A DNA stretch of 64,000 nt, taken from contig OY821742.1 of assembly GCA_963682055.1 (NCBI GenBank), forward strand, positions 12,059,752-12,123,751, written 5' to 3'. Below, one piece after another: positions 1 to 11,882 of this stretch. The notes beneath the pieces were generated by a model. That model was not told the DNA's origin and did no database searches. It saw only the letters and a list, made by a program, of their open reading frames with translations. This DNA comes from Primula veris (lineage: Eukaryota > Streptophyta > Magnoliopsida > Ericales > Primulaceae). The position numbers and the translations under genes were made by a program. The first letter of the stretch is position 1. Every line of letters begins with the position of its first letter.

Positions 1-860
1 CCTCCTCTAAGATCTCTTCCAATTCGTTAGTTGATGAAAATTCTAAAAAATAGAACTCTCTGTCAGTACATATTACACTTTTTAAGCCTTTTTTGGACCA
101 CTGCATTTTCAACTCATCCTCAATATCAAAGAAATTTAGCCTAGCACCCACAAAATGCCCAATCAAATAACTCTCCCACTTTTCCAATGTTTCTTTCTCA
201 GGTACTAATTCAACAATATCGGACTCATTGTCAAAATATGTGAGATTCACATGTGACTTAGTACTTGAAACCACACCCCTATTACCGTTCTTCCAAGAGG
301 TAGCTGCTCCTACGATTGGTTATATCATCTTATTTTGCTTTAATTTGCTCCGGTAATTCATGCATTGCATTTCCTTCTCCAGTCTTTGTAAATTGTATCC
401 TGCCCTCTGTATAACCACATAAATCATTAGAGAGGCTTTGTAACTCAGAATTTCAAGTAGAGTTATGTGTGGCATTTTGGCGAACACTTCATAAGCCCTT
501 AGCAAAGGTCAAAATTTTCTCTGGATTTGCAGTGTCTTCATCACTATCGTCCTCGCATAAACCTTCAATGTGTGCCTCTTTTACCACCAATGGTTCTTCA
601 ATTTGTTATGTACCCTCTTTTTCTTTCATCTAGTTCTATTAATTTCAAAATCTGCTTGCTAATAGTGATATATTTCCAATATTGTTAGATAATCACAGTT
701 GTTGTTCGCTAATTCTTCTGGTTCGTCTTCATACTCTACCTCCTCAGTAGCCGTATGTTTTTCCGCTAGATTAAGCTTTCCTTTTACTTCTGCCAATCTC
801 AACTCCAACATCTCAGTAAAACAATCTATCTCATCCATGAGGTGATAGATGTGTATCAAT
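1..860 (-). pseudogene. LINE-type ORF1 remnant with DUF4283-like domain
   Basis: The minus strand has an open frame from about position 318 to the window edge that reads like the DUF4283 domain found at the N-terminus of plant LINE ORF1 and zinc-knuckle proteins. The pieces ETLEKWESYLIGHFVG and, downstream, EFYFLEFSSTNELEEIL fit the 'W..yLvGyfvG...' and 'fleF.s..el..il' pattern of that family. A likely N-terminal piece starting MDEIDCFTEMLELRLAEV lies at 859-659 in another register. The stretch between them is frameshifted. The domain continues past position 1, so its C-terminal zinc knuckle, if present, is outside the window. Family assignment is by pattern recall, not a search. It is a nucleic-acid-binding transposon protein remnant. 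Confidence 0.5.
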
Positions 861-3599
861 TATCCAAATAAGGACCATTTATTCTTTACGAATTAAGATA
901 AACATACACTGACGCCTATTATATAAACAAAAACATACAATAAAAAGTTATATTATCAAAAACATAAATTCAATTAATAATTAATAAAAAACCAAAAAAC
1001 TCATTCATCGCTTCCTATTTTTTTCCTCTACGTCTCTTTCTCTCACTCTCTCCAATCTCTCTCTGTTCCTCCTTCTCTCTCTCTCCGATCTATCTCTCCG
1101 GCTCCTTCTAGCTCACTCCGATCTCTTATCTTTCCTCTCTCTTTTCAATCTCTCTATCCCGCTCTCTCTCTCTCTTTTCGATCTTTCTTTCTTTTTCCTT
1201 TCTCTCCGATCTCTCTATTCAGTGGATATTGAGATGGAGATATCCGTCGGAGAGGGTGGCGAGGGTGTAAAACGAGAACCTATTCACTTGAGAAGAAAAA
1301 CTAGTGTTTTCGAACCTGTCGTTTCCAAACAAAGTGTATGCGTATGCAAACCATAAACATATAAACATTTCATTTTATATGATAACTAATCCACGTTTCC
1401 TAACATTTGTTGCATGCCATCTATGATGAAAAAATTCACAAAATTGATGTTACTTGCGAAATAAATGTTCAGGCGAAGATGTTATTCCACCACCATATTT
1501 TAGTCACCCGGATGTGTGAATATATGATGCCCAATTTTTTTGGATGTCATCTTTGATGACTAAACATGAAGTTGTTGTTACTCGCGAGATGAAGGTTTAG
1601 GCAATGATTTTATTCTGCCATCACATGTAAGACGCGATGACGTCTATGGTGAACTTTTGTCTAAAATTGGCAATTAGAACAAATCTTCACCAAAAATTAC
1701 TAGCTTGGAAAACGTATTCTATAAGCAGTATCATGAATTCAAATTCACCATATTTCTTAGCTCATCACCCATTTGTTATTGAATGAGAAAATTACCTCAT
1801 TTGATGAGAGATTATTCCTCTGACTGGGTCAACGACAATGTGTTTGCCTGATGCTAACACTCTTCATGGACATTGTCCTCAGATTGAAAAGAAAGACCGG
1901 AGTTTGTCGTCTCGATAACCAATGAGTCGTCACAAACCTGATGCTCGTCAAGCCAAGCGAGGCTTGGACAATAGTCCAAACCGAATACTTGTTAGCTCCA
2001 AAATAGTGAATAGAAGGAACAACTGAGCATGTCGCCCCAAAGCAAGATACAATACTCAAGAAGCCAATTCTCTGCTATAAATGACAAAGGTCCTGCACGA
2101 CTACTTCTTGAATAGCTCAAAATTATCATAAAGTCGCAAAATCCGTAGCTATTATAGTTAAAGCTAACAGAAAAGAAACTCTTGAGACCCCTGATTTTAT
2201 GGCTCAAATGAGTTTGATAACTTTCTATATTGATTTTGATAAATCATTGAGCCTATTTGTCGCTCATCTGGATCATGTGTTTCCATTTGTATCATGTATT
2301 TTTCCATCTTGGACCGTTCTTTTGAATTATGGTTTGTTTGATTGTTTATGAAATTTCTCGAAATAATTTAAAAGTATTTTTTAGAAAATTCCTTTCTGTA
2401 TGTGATCGAACTTTAAATTATCAAACTTTATGGCAATGCCTGTGGGGTAGTTAGTTGTCTAGCTACAATGGGTAGCATTTGACCACTCATACTATTCAGT
2501 GTTTCACCAACTACTTACCTAAAGAATCCTCAGTGACAATGATTTTGGATATGTTGTTCTGTTCCAAATCAAAATCATTACTAAAACCAAAATGATTTGT
2601 TAAATATGAGGTCTTATACTCATGTACGTCATATCCTACCTAGATGAGTAATAATATATTCAAAAAAACCATTATTATTTGCAAATAGCTCATCAAGAGA
2701 ATTGAAATATCTTTACAAAACCTCTACTCAATACGACCAAAAACGTACTCTTGAGGAGTTAAGATGTCTTTCAAGTGGTTGCTAACACTTTTTTAAAGCA
2801 TTTCAAAATTACCTTATTGTTTCGCATATCGGCATTCATAAAGGATTTAGATGCTAAAATATGATTGTTTGTACTATCATTCACATGTCGTTGATTGATA
2901 AGAGCACTTTAATATTTTGGCATTGACATGATGAGATATTCCCGAGTCAAAATACGATGTTTTATTTACAATCACATCGTGTTTGGATCCTCTTTGAGGA
3001 GATAATTTTGCGATTAGTCCAAAATACACATGCCACTAATCCATTGTTTGAAAGACAAGTATGTGCAAATATCACCAAAACAGTCTCGTAGAATTCTAGA
3101 AAGAATTTAAGGAGACATTTGTGAACTTATCTGGCCATACTACGTATCATTAAATATATTTGGTTGATTCATTGACAATATGATCACATAATTATTGTTG
3201 TCAATAAGAAATGCAGCATTTCTCAAACTTTTAGCATAATCATTAAGTTGATGGCTTATAGGATCCGGATTATCTTCAAAATTCCAGTTGACTTATAATG
3301 CCGAAGAGTTAACATCAAAATTTTGATGTGTATTACTTGTTTTTGAGAATTGAAATTGAACACCATGTCGATTATGTTCTGACCCAAAATGGACTCAAAG
3401 AAATTTTAATCAAACAATTGCAAATGACTACACACACTTTATAGTGTGTGCAGGAAAATATATATTTCCATGGGGATGGGGTTAAGATATATTGATTCAT
3501 TGGTCCGTCTTAGGATCATAGTCACTCAAAACACTGAATGTGTACAAGATGATTACTGGTTATGAGCCATAAGTCTCATATAAACATGTGTTTGAGTGC
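861..3599. other. Gene-free stretch with CT microsatellite
   Basis: No coding region or structured element could be supported. Positions about 1020-1215 are a pyrimidine-rich microsatellite, (CT)n mixed with 'tctctccgatc' blocks. The rest is AT-rich and may include further scraps of the old copia element recognised just downstream. Confidence 0.5.
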
Positions 3600-3900
3600 T
3601 AAATTAATATTAAGATTGAGCCACTAAAGCGTTCAAAATATGGACCTCAGAAAATCGGGGACGCACGTCGATTATGAATCTTCTTCCTATCATTTGATAG
3701 TATAACCTTGGCAAGCAAACTTTTTATCTCATGACATGCAAAAGTGAAATTGCTAAGACTATCCTCCCCGTTATTAGGGGAAGATTTGTATGTTAACATC
3801 GGAAAGGAATTAAGTGAAGTAATGTGACATTAACCCACTCAGTCTTACCCTGATCCCAAACTGCACAAAATGATAAGTGTGTGTAGAGACTCCCCCAAGT
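3600..3900 (+). pseudogene. Highly decayed Ty1/copia pol fragment
   Basis: With frameshifts, the plus strand reads in order a 'KYGPQ' piece and then LLGEDLYVNIGKELSEV followed by TQSYPDPKLH. This matches the layout between integrase and reverse transcriptase in Ale/Retrofit-type plant copia elements (a 'GPQ..LGIYVGY' block, then a 'FPPLGG...LSW..P.LSHLDP.T' block). Every block is damaged. The identification rests on family pattern memory and is tentative. It would be the oldest retroelement layer in the left part of the window. Confidence 0.35.
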
Positions 3901-4701
3901 CTAACAAAATGCCAGACGCATTTAATCACTATGAAATGTCACGAGATCATTTATACATGCTATAAATATGCTTGCAAAGAAAGGCATCTTTGTTGGACGT
4001 CGTGTTCCTCTTGAAATACGTTACTTTTAGTCGAAGCCGCGAAGTAAAGGACACTGTCGTCGGCTGCACAATCTGTCATCCTTCCCAAGTAACGAAGAAG
4101 TTGACAGGTTCTAAATTCGTTTAGCCCTAGTAGAGGTGAACTGAAACTCGTTTATCACATTAAATTATGAAGGATCAAGGAAATGTGTGAATTCTTCATC
4201 ATCCTAAAAATCTCGAAATATCTGTCGATCATGATATCTTATATGGTATTGACTTAAGCAAAACGAGACTTTCATTGATTACTTGTTCATATATTTGGTG
4301 AAAACTGATAATATGAGCAAAGAGATTGGTCTATATGGAAACTTACCTTCCAGTCAAATTCCTTTTGCAAAATGTGTGTGGACCTATCGTTCCGACACCA
4401 CTCAATGTTAAACTAGTTCATTTAATTAGGTATGCGTAATGAAGAGTGATGAGAATAATGAGATTGTACATTTCTCCCCTAGTAGCACAAGGCTTCTCTC
4501 ACACATTGGAATTGATTACGATATGGTTTATTTCTTTGTAATAGACATTATAACGGTCCCCTACTTCATAATTAAGATTTAGAAAATAGTTTCATTTTAT
4601 CAATAAGTTATTTGTTTATGTTTTTAGTTAATTTAAATGTTCATCGTAGCATTTTCTTTAATAGAATATTGTGGCTTACATAAATCGTGGCTTGTCTGAG
4701 A

Positions 4702-5834
4702 AAGTCAATGGATGTTGAAAGAAGCTTGTATTTTTCTCGGTATATATGGGCCACTTATAGAAACTAATTACTTAAGTTAAGTCTAGGTAAATAGAATTAA
4801 ACTTTTGAGTAAGAATAATTTCGTCTCATTTCTGGCATGTATGTTGTAAACAAAGTAATTTCCAAATATGATCACTACATATGAAAACGATGAAAATTCT
4901 TCAAATAGTTTGGAACATTAGTATATCATATTCTTGAAAGGGATCACTGATATCATAAACCAAGTTAGAGAAATAATTAAAGGGGTAAATTTTATTACAT
5001 ATATGTTTACATAAGAAAAATATTTAAATGAAAATTCGAGTTTAATTAATAAACAACATTGATTATTATGTAGTAGGCCTATCATTCTCGGTATGAGACA
5101 CTTTCTTCCTTTGACTTTTATACTACTCTTAATTGATTTTAGCCGATGACTTTTATACTACCCTTAATTAATTTCCAAATAAAACATTGATGGTTCTTTT
5201 TGAACAAAAAACTAAAAAATCATAATTTTCTAGTGAGAAAACCGTGAGACACCTTTGATAAGCTATGAGTCAATAAGAAACTTACTAATGAGACATGTTG
5301 ATAACCTTTTAAGAATTATGGTTTCTTAGTTTTTTGTCACATAGAATTATCAATGATTTTTTTTAAAAATTAATTAAGAGTAGTATAAAAGCAAATGGCT
5401 CAATCAATGCCCGAAGATTACAACAAGGTCATCGGAAGAAAGCGTCTCATAACGAGAATGATAGGCCTACAGAACATTCAATGTTGTTTATTAATTAAAC
5501 TTGATCTTTCATATAAATATGTTTTTTTATGTAACCATATATGCACTTAAATTTACCCCTTTAATTATTTATCTAGCTTGGTTCTTGATATCACTGATCC
5601 CTTTTAAGCATATCATCCACTAATGTTACACACCATTTGAATAATTTTCACGATTTTCATATGTAGTGATCATATTTAGAAATTAATTTGTTTAAAACAT
5701 GCATGCAAGAAATGAGACTAAATTATTCCTAGTCAAATGTTTAATTATTTTTATCTATACTTAAAAAATTAGTTTATATAAGTCACCCATATATACGGAG
5801 AAAAATACATGCTTCTTTCAACATCCTTTGACTT
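4702..5834. mobile_element. Fold-back element with about 530 bp inverted arms
   Basis: The left arm (about 4702-5235) is the inverted complement of the right arm (about 5305-5834) over nearly its whole length, with scattered mismatches and small indels. Matching landmarks are 'aagtcaatggatgttgaaag' at 4702 against the complement of the sequence ending at 5834, 'gtaggcctatcattctcg' near 5072 against its complement near 5458, and 'ttttatactactcttaatt' near the centre. The loop is only about 70 bp. No ORF was seen. This is the shape of a fold-back or long-TIR MULE-type non-autonomous DNA transposon. A copia LTR abuts the right end, so the outer target duplication cannot be read. Confidence 0.75.
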
Positions 5835-6922
5835 TGTTGAACGATGTTCTTCTAATCGATTATTTTAATGATAACAAAATTTGTAAAACATAATAAAAGC
5901 TCGTTTTGCGTACTAATCATTTATCTAGCTTGTTAAAGGTTCGAAATCATAGATTACGTAAATACGAAGCCAACGGTTCAAGCGGAACCTTAATCGGACA
6001 TATAACGAAGAAGTTACGAGCGTTCGAAGAATAACGAGAAAACCGAGAAACTGCCAGAAAAAATGACCGATCGTTTTGGACAAACGACCGATTGTTTTTG
6101 ATCCAAATTCTTCTAGTGAGGTCGTCTGAAAAACGACCGATCGAAATGTCAGAAACGACCGATCTTTTTTGGTCCAAAATGTTCCAGTGAGTTCATGATA
6201 AAAACGACCGATCGTTTTTCCTACAACACCATTGGATAAAAGAATAACACTTCATACAACGGTAACAAGACCTATTATCCTTCAAATAGCCCCCAAATTC
6301 ATTGTTGAAGGCACCCTAATTCACACACAAATTCAAAGAAATTCATCAAGCTTATACTACATATTTCTCACTTGTATTCATATAAATTCTTGAGTGTATT
6401 ATTATTGTAATCATAAAAACACCAAGATATTATTTGTTAGTGAGCGATACTCTTTCGATTCAAATTGTAGAGTAAATTATAAACTCATTTGTGAGCGAGT
6501 GATCGGGTAGAGGCTTTGTAAGCAAGTGTATCTTAAAAGCTCTAGGTCTTTTCATTCGGAATACTCATAAAGTGAGGGGGAGCTTAGTCGGTCGATTAGC
6601 TCATTAGGGTGTAATCTTGGGAAGAAGATTCTAGTAAAATACTCGGTAGTGTGAATACCGAGGAGAGGAGTAGGCGCGTTTTGCCGAACCTCTATACATC
6701 TTGTGTTATTTCTTTTCCCTTGAACTTTTACTTTCCGCACTTATTTATTACTTATTTTGTTTGCTTGGATAGCTTAAAATAGCGTTAAATAGTTAACACA
6801 AGTGTTTAGTTATAAAATACTACTAATTAGCGTCGTTAATAGCTCAAACATTTAATTCTGCGAAAATCGTACGTAAACCTTATTCACCCCCCTCTAAGGT
6901 TTAGACACTTATGGGCTAACAA
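5835..6922 (+). repeat. copia-1 5' LTR
   Basis: It begins TGTTGAACG and ends CTAACA immediately before a tRNA-Met primer site. It is 1088 bp, about 80 bp shorter than the second LTR because of a deletion near 6215. It carries five copies of an ACGACCGATCGT-like 12-mer at about 6057-6216, and the conserved 'cacccccctctaaggtttagacac' region near its 3' end. Confidence 0.85.
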
Positions 6923-6924
6923 TT

Positions 6925-6937
6925 GGTATCAGAGCCT
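6925..6937 (+). other. Primer binding site of copia-1
   Basis: TGGTATCAGAGCC lies 2 bp after the end of the 5' LTR and matches the usual plant primer site complementary to the 3' end of initiator tRNA-Met. Confidence 0.85.
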
Positions 6938-6986
6938 AGCTCTTCTATTTACAAAATCTAACAATTTTTTAGTTTAAAGATCCGAT

Positions 6987-8540
6987 ATGTTTTCGTACGC
7001 CGACTCAAAATCCATAACTAGGCCCCCATTCTTTGACGGTACAAACTATCCCTATTGGAGAGATCTCATGATTTTTTTTTTTTGTGGTTACGAAATAGAC
7101 CAATGGATTAGCATTAGGAAAGGCTATAAAACGCCTAGGAGAAATGTCTTAGATAAACTTGTAGAAGAACTCGACATGGATGAACGCCATGCTATTTCTC
7201 TTAATTGTAGAGCTATGACCTCTATAACTTGTGCGCTCTCGCCTAGTGAGTATGATAAGATTTCCGGTTGTGATACCGCTAAACAAATGTGGGATAAGCT
7301 AGCTATTATGCATGAAGGAACTAGTCAAGTTAAGAACTCTAAAATTAGCATGTTTATTCATGATTATGAACTTTTTAAAGTTGATGATGACGAGTCTATT
7401 GCTTCTATGTACACTCGTTTTACTAAAATTACTAATGATCTTAAAAGACTTGAAAATGTGTATTCTAGCAAGGAGATGGTGACAAAGATCCTAAGAAGTC
7501 TTCCGAGAAAATCGGAATCAAAAGTGACGGCTATACAAGAAGCCAATGACATGAACACTCTCTCTCTCGACAACCTCATAGGATCCTTAAGCACTCATGA
7601 ACTCGACATGACAACTCGAAAACATGAGGATGACTCGAAAAATAAGAAAGGCATCGCCTTCAAAAGCACAATGAATAACGATAGTGACAACGATTCCTCT
7701 AGTGAGGATGATGACATGGCACTCTTCGCCAAACGCTACAACAAGTTCCTAAGTTGGAAAAAGAAGGGCGGACAACGATTTCGGAAAAAGGAATATAAGG
7801 GAGAGCCATCCGACAAATCGAACAAGAAGGACGAAATCATTTGCTATAAGTGTCACAAACCCGGCCATATGCAAACCCGGCCATAAGGATGTAAGCTTCC
7901 ACTCCTCTAACTCTTCTCTTTCTAGTGATGATGGTTTTGATATAAATGATGTGTTAGCTTCTTTAGAAAAAGCTAGAGGTAAAAACAAATCCTTTAGAAA
8001 AATGCTAATTACTCTACATGACGATCTTGAAACTTAGCTATAAAAAATTACTCACTCACCTCTAAAAATGCCGAACTTACCATGGAAAATGATAAGTTAG
8101 TAAATGACCTTAGTTCATGCAAACTTAAGGCGGATAGCACCGAACTTACTCTTGCTAAGTTTACTAAGGGAAGTAAAATGTTAAGTACTATATTAGCTTC
8201 TCAACAAGGTGCGTATGATAAAACCGGTGTAGGGTACAAACCCACTCTTAACGGCAAAGCATAAAAATCTATTCACCAAACAAATGACGAAAAATGAAAA
8301 TAGACAACCAAATTACTCTCGTAAAAACAACTTGCATAAAAATGACTTAGTTTATAATCGTTTTGTTAAACCAAGTGTGCACGTTAAATGTCTTACTTGT
8401 AACCGTTGTGATCACTTTGAGGATTATGTCTATTGCCCTTATAGATATAAATTAAATAGAAATGACTTGGTTTGGATTACAAAGGGTCGAGACACTAACC
8501 CTCAAGGACCCAAAAGTGGATTAGGGTACCAATGATCGTT
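6987..8540 (+). pseudogene. gag: copia-1 gag (capsid/nucleocapsid), broken
   Basis: An open frame of 299 codons (6987-7886) is a Ty1/copia gag of the UBN2 type. It starts with a 'PPFFDGTNYPYW' motif, continues through a helical capsid-like region ('AKQMWDKL', 'LRSLPRKSESKVTAI'), and reaches an acidic, lysine-rich stretch before a zinc knuckle. The knuckle CYKCHKPGH is broken by a short local duplication of 'aacccggccata' at about 7857-7885, which adds a stop before the last cysteine. Further pieces at 8082-8264 ('DLSSCKLKADSTEL', then a 'TGVGYKPTL' motif) and 8284-8535 ('NPQGPKSGLGYQ') are the C-terminal part in shifted frames, as in SIRE gag. It would form the virus-like particle shell and bind RNA. 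Confidence 0.8.
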
Positions 8541-8557
8541 TTGTTTTGTAGGTATGC

Positions 8558-9873
8558 TTGAGGTCAAAAATCAACGAGGACAAGTGGTTCTTGGATAGTG
8601 GATGCTCAAGACATATGACGGGAGACAAAACGAAATTTACTACTCTTGCACCTAAAGACGGAGGCTTTGTGACCTTCGGGGATAATAGCAAGGGTAAAAT
8701 CATCGGTATTGGTAGTATCTTTAAATCATCAAATGTTATTATTGATAATGTATTGCTTGTTGATGGTCTTAAACATAACTTGCTTAGTATAAGTCAACTT
8801 TGCAACTTGGGTCACAAAGTCATTTTTGAAAAATCGCATTGCATCATTCATTGTATTTCGGAAAATAAAACTATTCTCATGGGTCAAAGACAAAATAAAG
8901 TCTATATGATTGATTTGAATAGTTCGGTGGATAATGAGGTCAAGTGTCTTGTTACTATCAACGACAATGGTTGGTTGTGGCATAGAAGACTTGGTCATGC
9001 TAGTCTTGATTTACTCGCTAAACTTTCTAGAAAAGATTTGGTAATAGGTTTACCAAAACCTCCTTATAAAAAGGACAAACTTTGTCACGCTTGCCAATTA
9101 GGCAAACAAACGAAGATTTCTTTTAAGTCTAAAAATATTATTTCTACTACTCGTTATTTGGAGCTCATTCATATGGACTTAGTTGGTCCCTCCCGGACAC
9201 TTATTCTTGGAGGGCGTGCATATGCATTCGTCATGGTTGACGATTTTAGTCGTTTCACTTGGGTTTTGTTTTTAACTCATAAGCATGAAGCATTTAGAGA
9301 ATTCTCTATTATTTGCAAAAAGCTCCAAACACGAAAGGGTTATATGATCAAAAGTATCTGAACCGATCATGGTAAGGAATTTGAAAATACCCCATTTCAA
9401 ACTTATTGTGATGAAAATGGTATTGATCATAATTTTTCGGCCCCTCGTACGCCCCAACAAAATGGGGTAGTAGAGAGGAAGAATAGAACCCTAGAGGAAA
9501 TGGCATGGACCATGCTTTGTGAAAATAATTTGCCAAAGTATTTTTGGGCCGAAGCCGTAAATTCCGCTTGTTATATTTTAAATAGAGCCTTAGTTAGGCC
9601 CATATTGAAAAAGACACCTTACGAATTATGGAATGAGCGAAAGCCCAATATTTCTCATTTACGTGCATTTGGTTGTAAATGCTATGTTCATAATAATGGT
9701 AAGGATAATTTAGGAAAATTCGATGCTAAGTCCGATGAAGGAATTTTCATCGGATATGCTCTATCGAGTAAAGCGTATAGAATTTTTAATAAAAGAACTT
9801 TATTGGTGGAAGAATCGGTACATGTTTCCTTTGATGAGAATTTACCGACGATTGATAAACCATTAATCGGTAT
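8558..9873 (+). pseudogene. pol: copia-1 pol: protease and integrase, truncated
   Basis: A single frame contains, in order, the aspartic protease (WFLDSGCSRHMTG, active-site DSG), the GAG-pre-integrase zinc-binding region (WHRRLGHAS then CHACQLGK, an H-H-C-C set) and the integrase core (HMDLVGPS, TDHGKEFEN, PQQNGVVERKN holding the D, D and E). The C-terminal part ends in FIGYALSSKAYRIFN. One in-frame TGA stop sits at 9359 just before TDHGKEFEN, probably an Arg codon lost by C-to-T change. The frame is cut at about 9870, before RT begins. The 8558 ATG is only the first Met in this frame; the natural polyprotein would be continuous with gag. Confidence 0.85.
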
Positions 9874-9928
9874 AAGTCACCCATATATACGGAGAAAAAT
9901 ACATGCTTCTTTCAACATCCTTTGACTT
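9871..9928 (+). repeat. 58 bp copy of the copia-1 left flank
   Basis: These 58 bases are identical to 5777-5834, the outer end of the fold-back's right arm and the flank directly before the 5' LTR. Here they join the broken pol gene to the second LTR. This is not expected inside a retroelement and implies a duplication or recombination event. Confidence 0.9.
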
Positions 9929-11097
9929 TGTTGAACGATGTTCTTCTAATCGATTGTTTTAATGATAACAAAATTTATAAAACATGATAAAAGCTCGTTT
10001 TGCGTACTAATCCTTTATCTAGCTTGTTAAAGGTTCTAAATGATAGAATATTTAAATACGAAGTCAACGGTTCAAGCGGAACCATAATCGGACTTAAAAC
10101 GAAGAAGTTACGGGCTTTCGAAGTATAACGAGAAAACCGAGAAATTGCCAGAAAAAACGACCGATCATTTTGGACAAAACGACCGATCGTTTTTGGTCCA
10201 AAATGTTCCAGTGAGGTCGTCTGAAAAACGACCGATCGAAATGACCAAAACGACCGATCGTTTTTGGTCCAAAATGTTCCAGTGAGTTCATGATAAAAAC
10301 AACCGATCGTTTTTCAGAAAATGACCGATCGTTTTCTGCAGAATTCAAAAATTAGCTTTTTAACTTATTCTAGAAAATTGGAAAACTGCTGAAAACTATT
10401 AGATAAAAGTATAACACTTCATACAACGGTAACAAGACCAATTATCCTTCAAATAGCCCCCAAATTCATTGTTGAAGGCACCCCAATTCACACACTCAAT
10501 TAAGCTATCATTTCAAGATCATACTCAAGCTTATACTTCATTTTCTCACTTGTATTCATATAAATTCTTGAGTGTAATATTATTGTAATCTTATAAACAC
10601 CAAGATATTATTTGTTAGTGAGCGATACTCTTTCGATTCAAATTGTAGAGTGAATTGTAAACTCATTTGTGAGCGAGTGATCGGGTAGAGGCTTTGTAAG
10701 CGAGTGTTGCTTAAAAGCTCTAGGTCTTTTCATTCGGGATACTCATAGAGTAAGGGGGAGCTTAATCCGCGGATTAGCTTGTTAGGGTGTAATCTTGGAA
10801 AGAAGATTCTAGTGAAATACTCGGTAGTGTGAATACCGAGGAGAGGAGTAGGCGCGTTTTGCCGAACCTCTATACATCTTGTGTTATTTCTTTTCCCTTA
10901 ATTTTTACTTTCCGCACTTATTTATTGCTTATTTTGATTGCTTGCATAGCTTAAACTAGCATTACATAGTTAACAAAATTGTTTAGTTATAAAATCTACT
11001 AATTAGTATAGTTAATAGGTCAAAGTTTTTATTCCGCGACAATCGTACGTAAACCTTATTCACCTCCCTCTAAGGTTTAGACACTTACGGACCAACA
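9929..11097 (+). repeat. copia-1 second LTR (3' or solo)
   Basis: It is 1169 bp, TGTTGAACG...CCAACA, homologous to 5835-6922 along its length. Six ACGACCGATCGT-like 12-mers lie at about 10155-10335. No polypurine tract precedes it; the duplicated flank does. The sequence after 11097 is unrelated to the flank of the first LTR. Confidence 0.85.
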
Positions 11098-11882
11098 CTC
11101 CCCAACCCCAATGTAAGACAACAAATTTGAAACGAGAATAGAAATAGTGTTGTGGGATGATGAAGGTTGAATCCCTATACAATATAAGTATGGGAATAAA
11201 TAAAATATATAACTTGTGTCTTTTCAAAACCTTAGCAAAGAAAATCATGTCGGAAAAGAAATGGTGTTGTGGAATGGTCAATATATTAGTGCGAAAACTA
11301 AACTATGAAGTGTGAAGAATTGACTCATAAAAACCTTGTCAAGATAAGTTCATTAAAAAAAACCTCTGCTTGAATGACAAAAGAGCATGTCCCTTTTAAA
11401 CCAATCAAACACCAACCCGGGGAAAATAAATCGTTGATACAATTTTTGTTTGGGTTTATATACAAATATACAATATCTTTTATATAAAGTTGAATAGCTA
11501 ATAGAGAGCCAAAGGTGAGAACTATGACGTGTATTTTACTGTTGCAGCTCGGTAACTGCCTGTACAAAAATCTAATTTTGTAAGTCATTCTGGATTAATT
11601 AAAAATCAGTCAATTGAAATTGACCAAGCCCATTGTTAATTTGATACACAGGAAAAATGAAATCGAATTTGACCAAAATCAAATAATTTTGGCAAATCAC
11701 CTGGTTCACTAAATTAAAAAAAAATGCAATACAAACTAGATATTGTAAAAATTACACATTTTAATAAGAATCTCACTATCAAATTAATTCCTTTTTCCTT
11801 TCTTTTTTTTCTCCCAATGTTCTTTTTTTTCTTTTAAGCAATAATCAAGCCAAAAGCAGAACTTAAAATTAACAAAAACCCA
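11098..11882. other. Gene-free spacer
   Basis: AT-rich sequence between the copia-1 second LTR and the copia-2 left LTR. Nothing could be recognised beyond homopolymer runs near 11790-11835. Confidence 0.5.

Larger units (their letters stand above)
5835..11097 (+). mobile_element. copia-1: SIRE-like Ty1/copia element, internally truncated
   Basis: Two similar LTRs flank gag, protease and integrase in the Ty1 order (integrase before RT). RT, RNase H and the 3' part are missing: pol stops abruptly at about 9870 and the next bases are a copy of the element's own left flank followed by the second LTR. The gag type, tRNA-Met primer site, LTR ending in '...ctaaca' and near identity to the copia-4 pol segment place it in the SIRE/Maximus group (inference from family features). 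Stops in gag and integrase make it non-autonomous. No clean target duplication is visible: 'gactt' precedes both LTRs and 'ctccc' follows the second. Confidence 0.85.
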
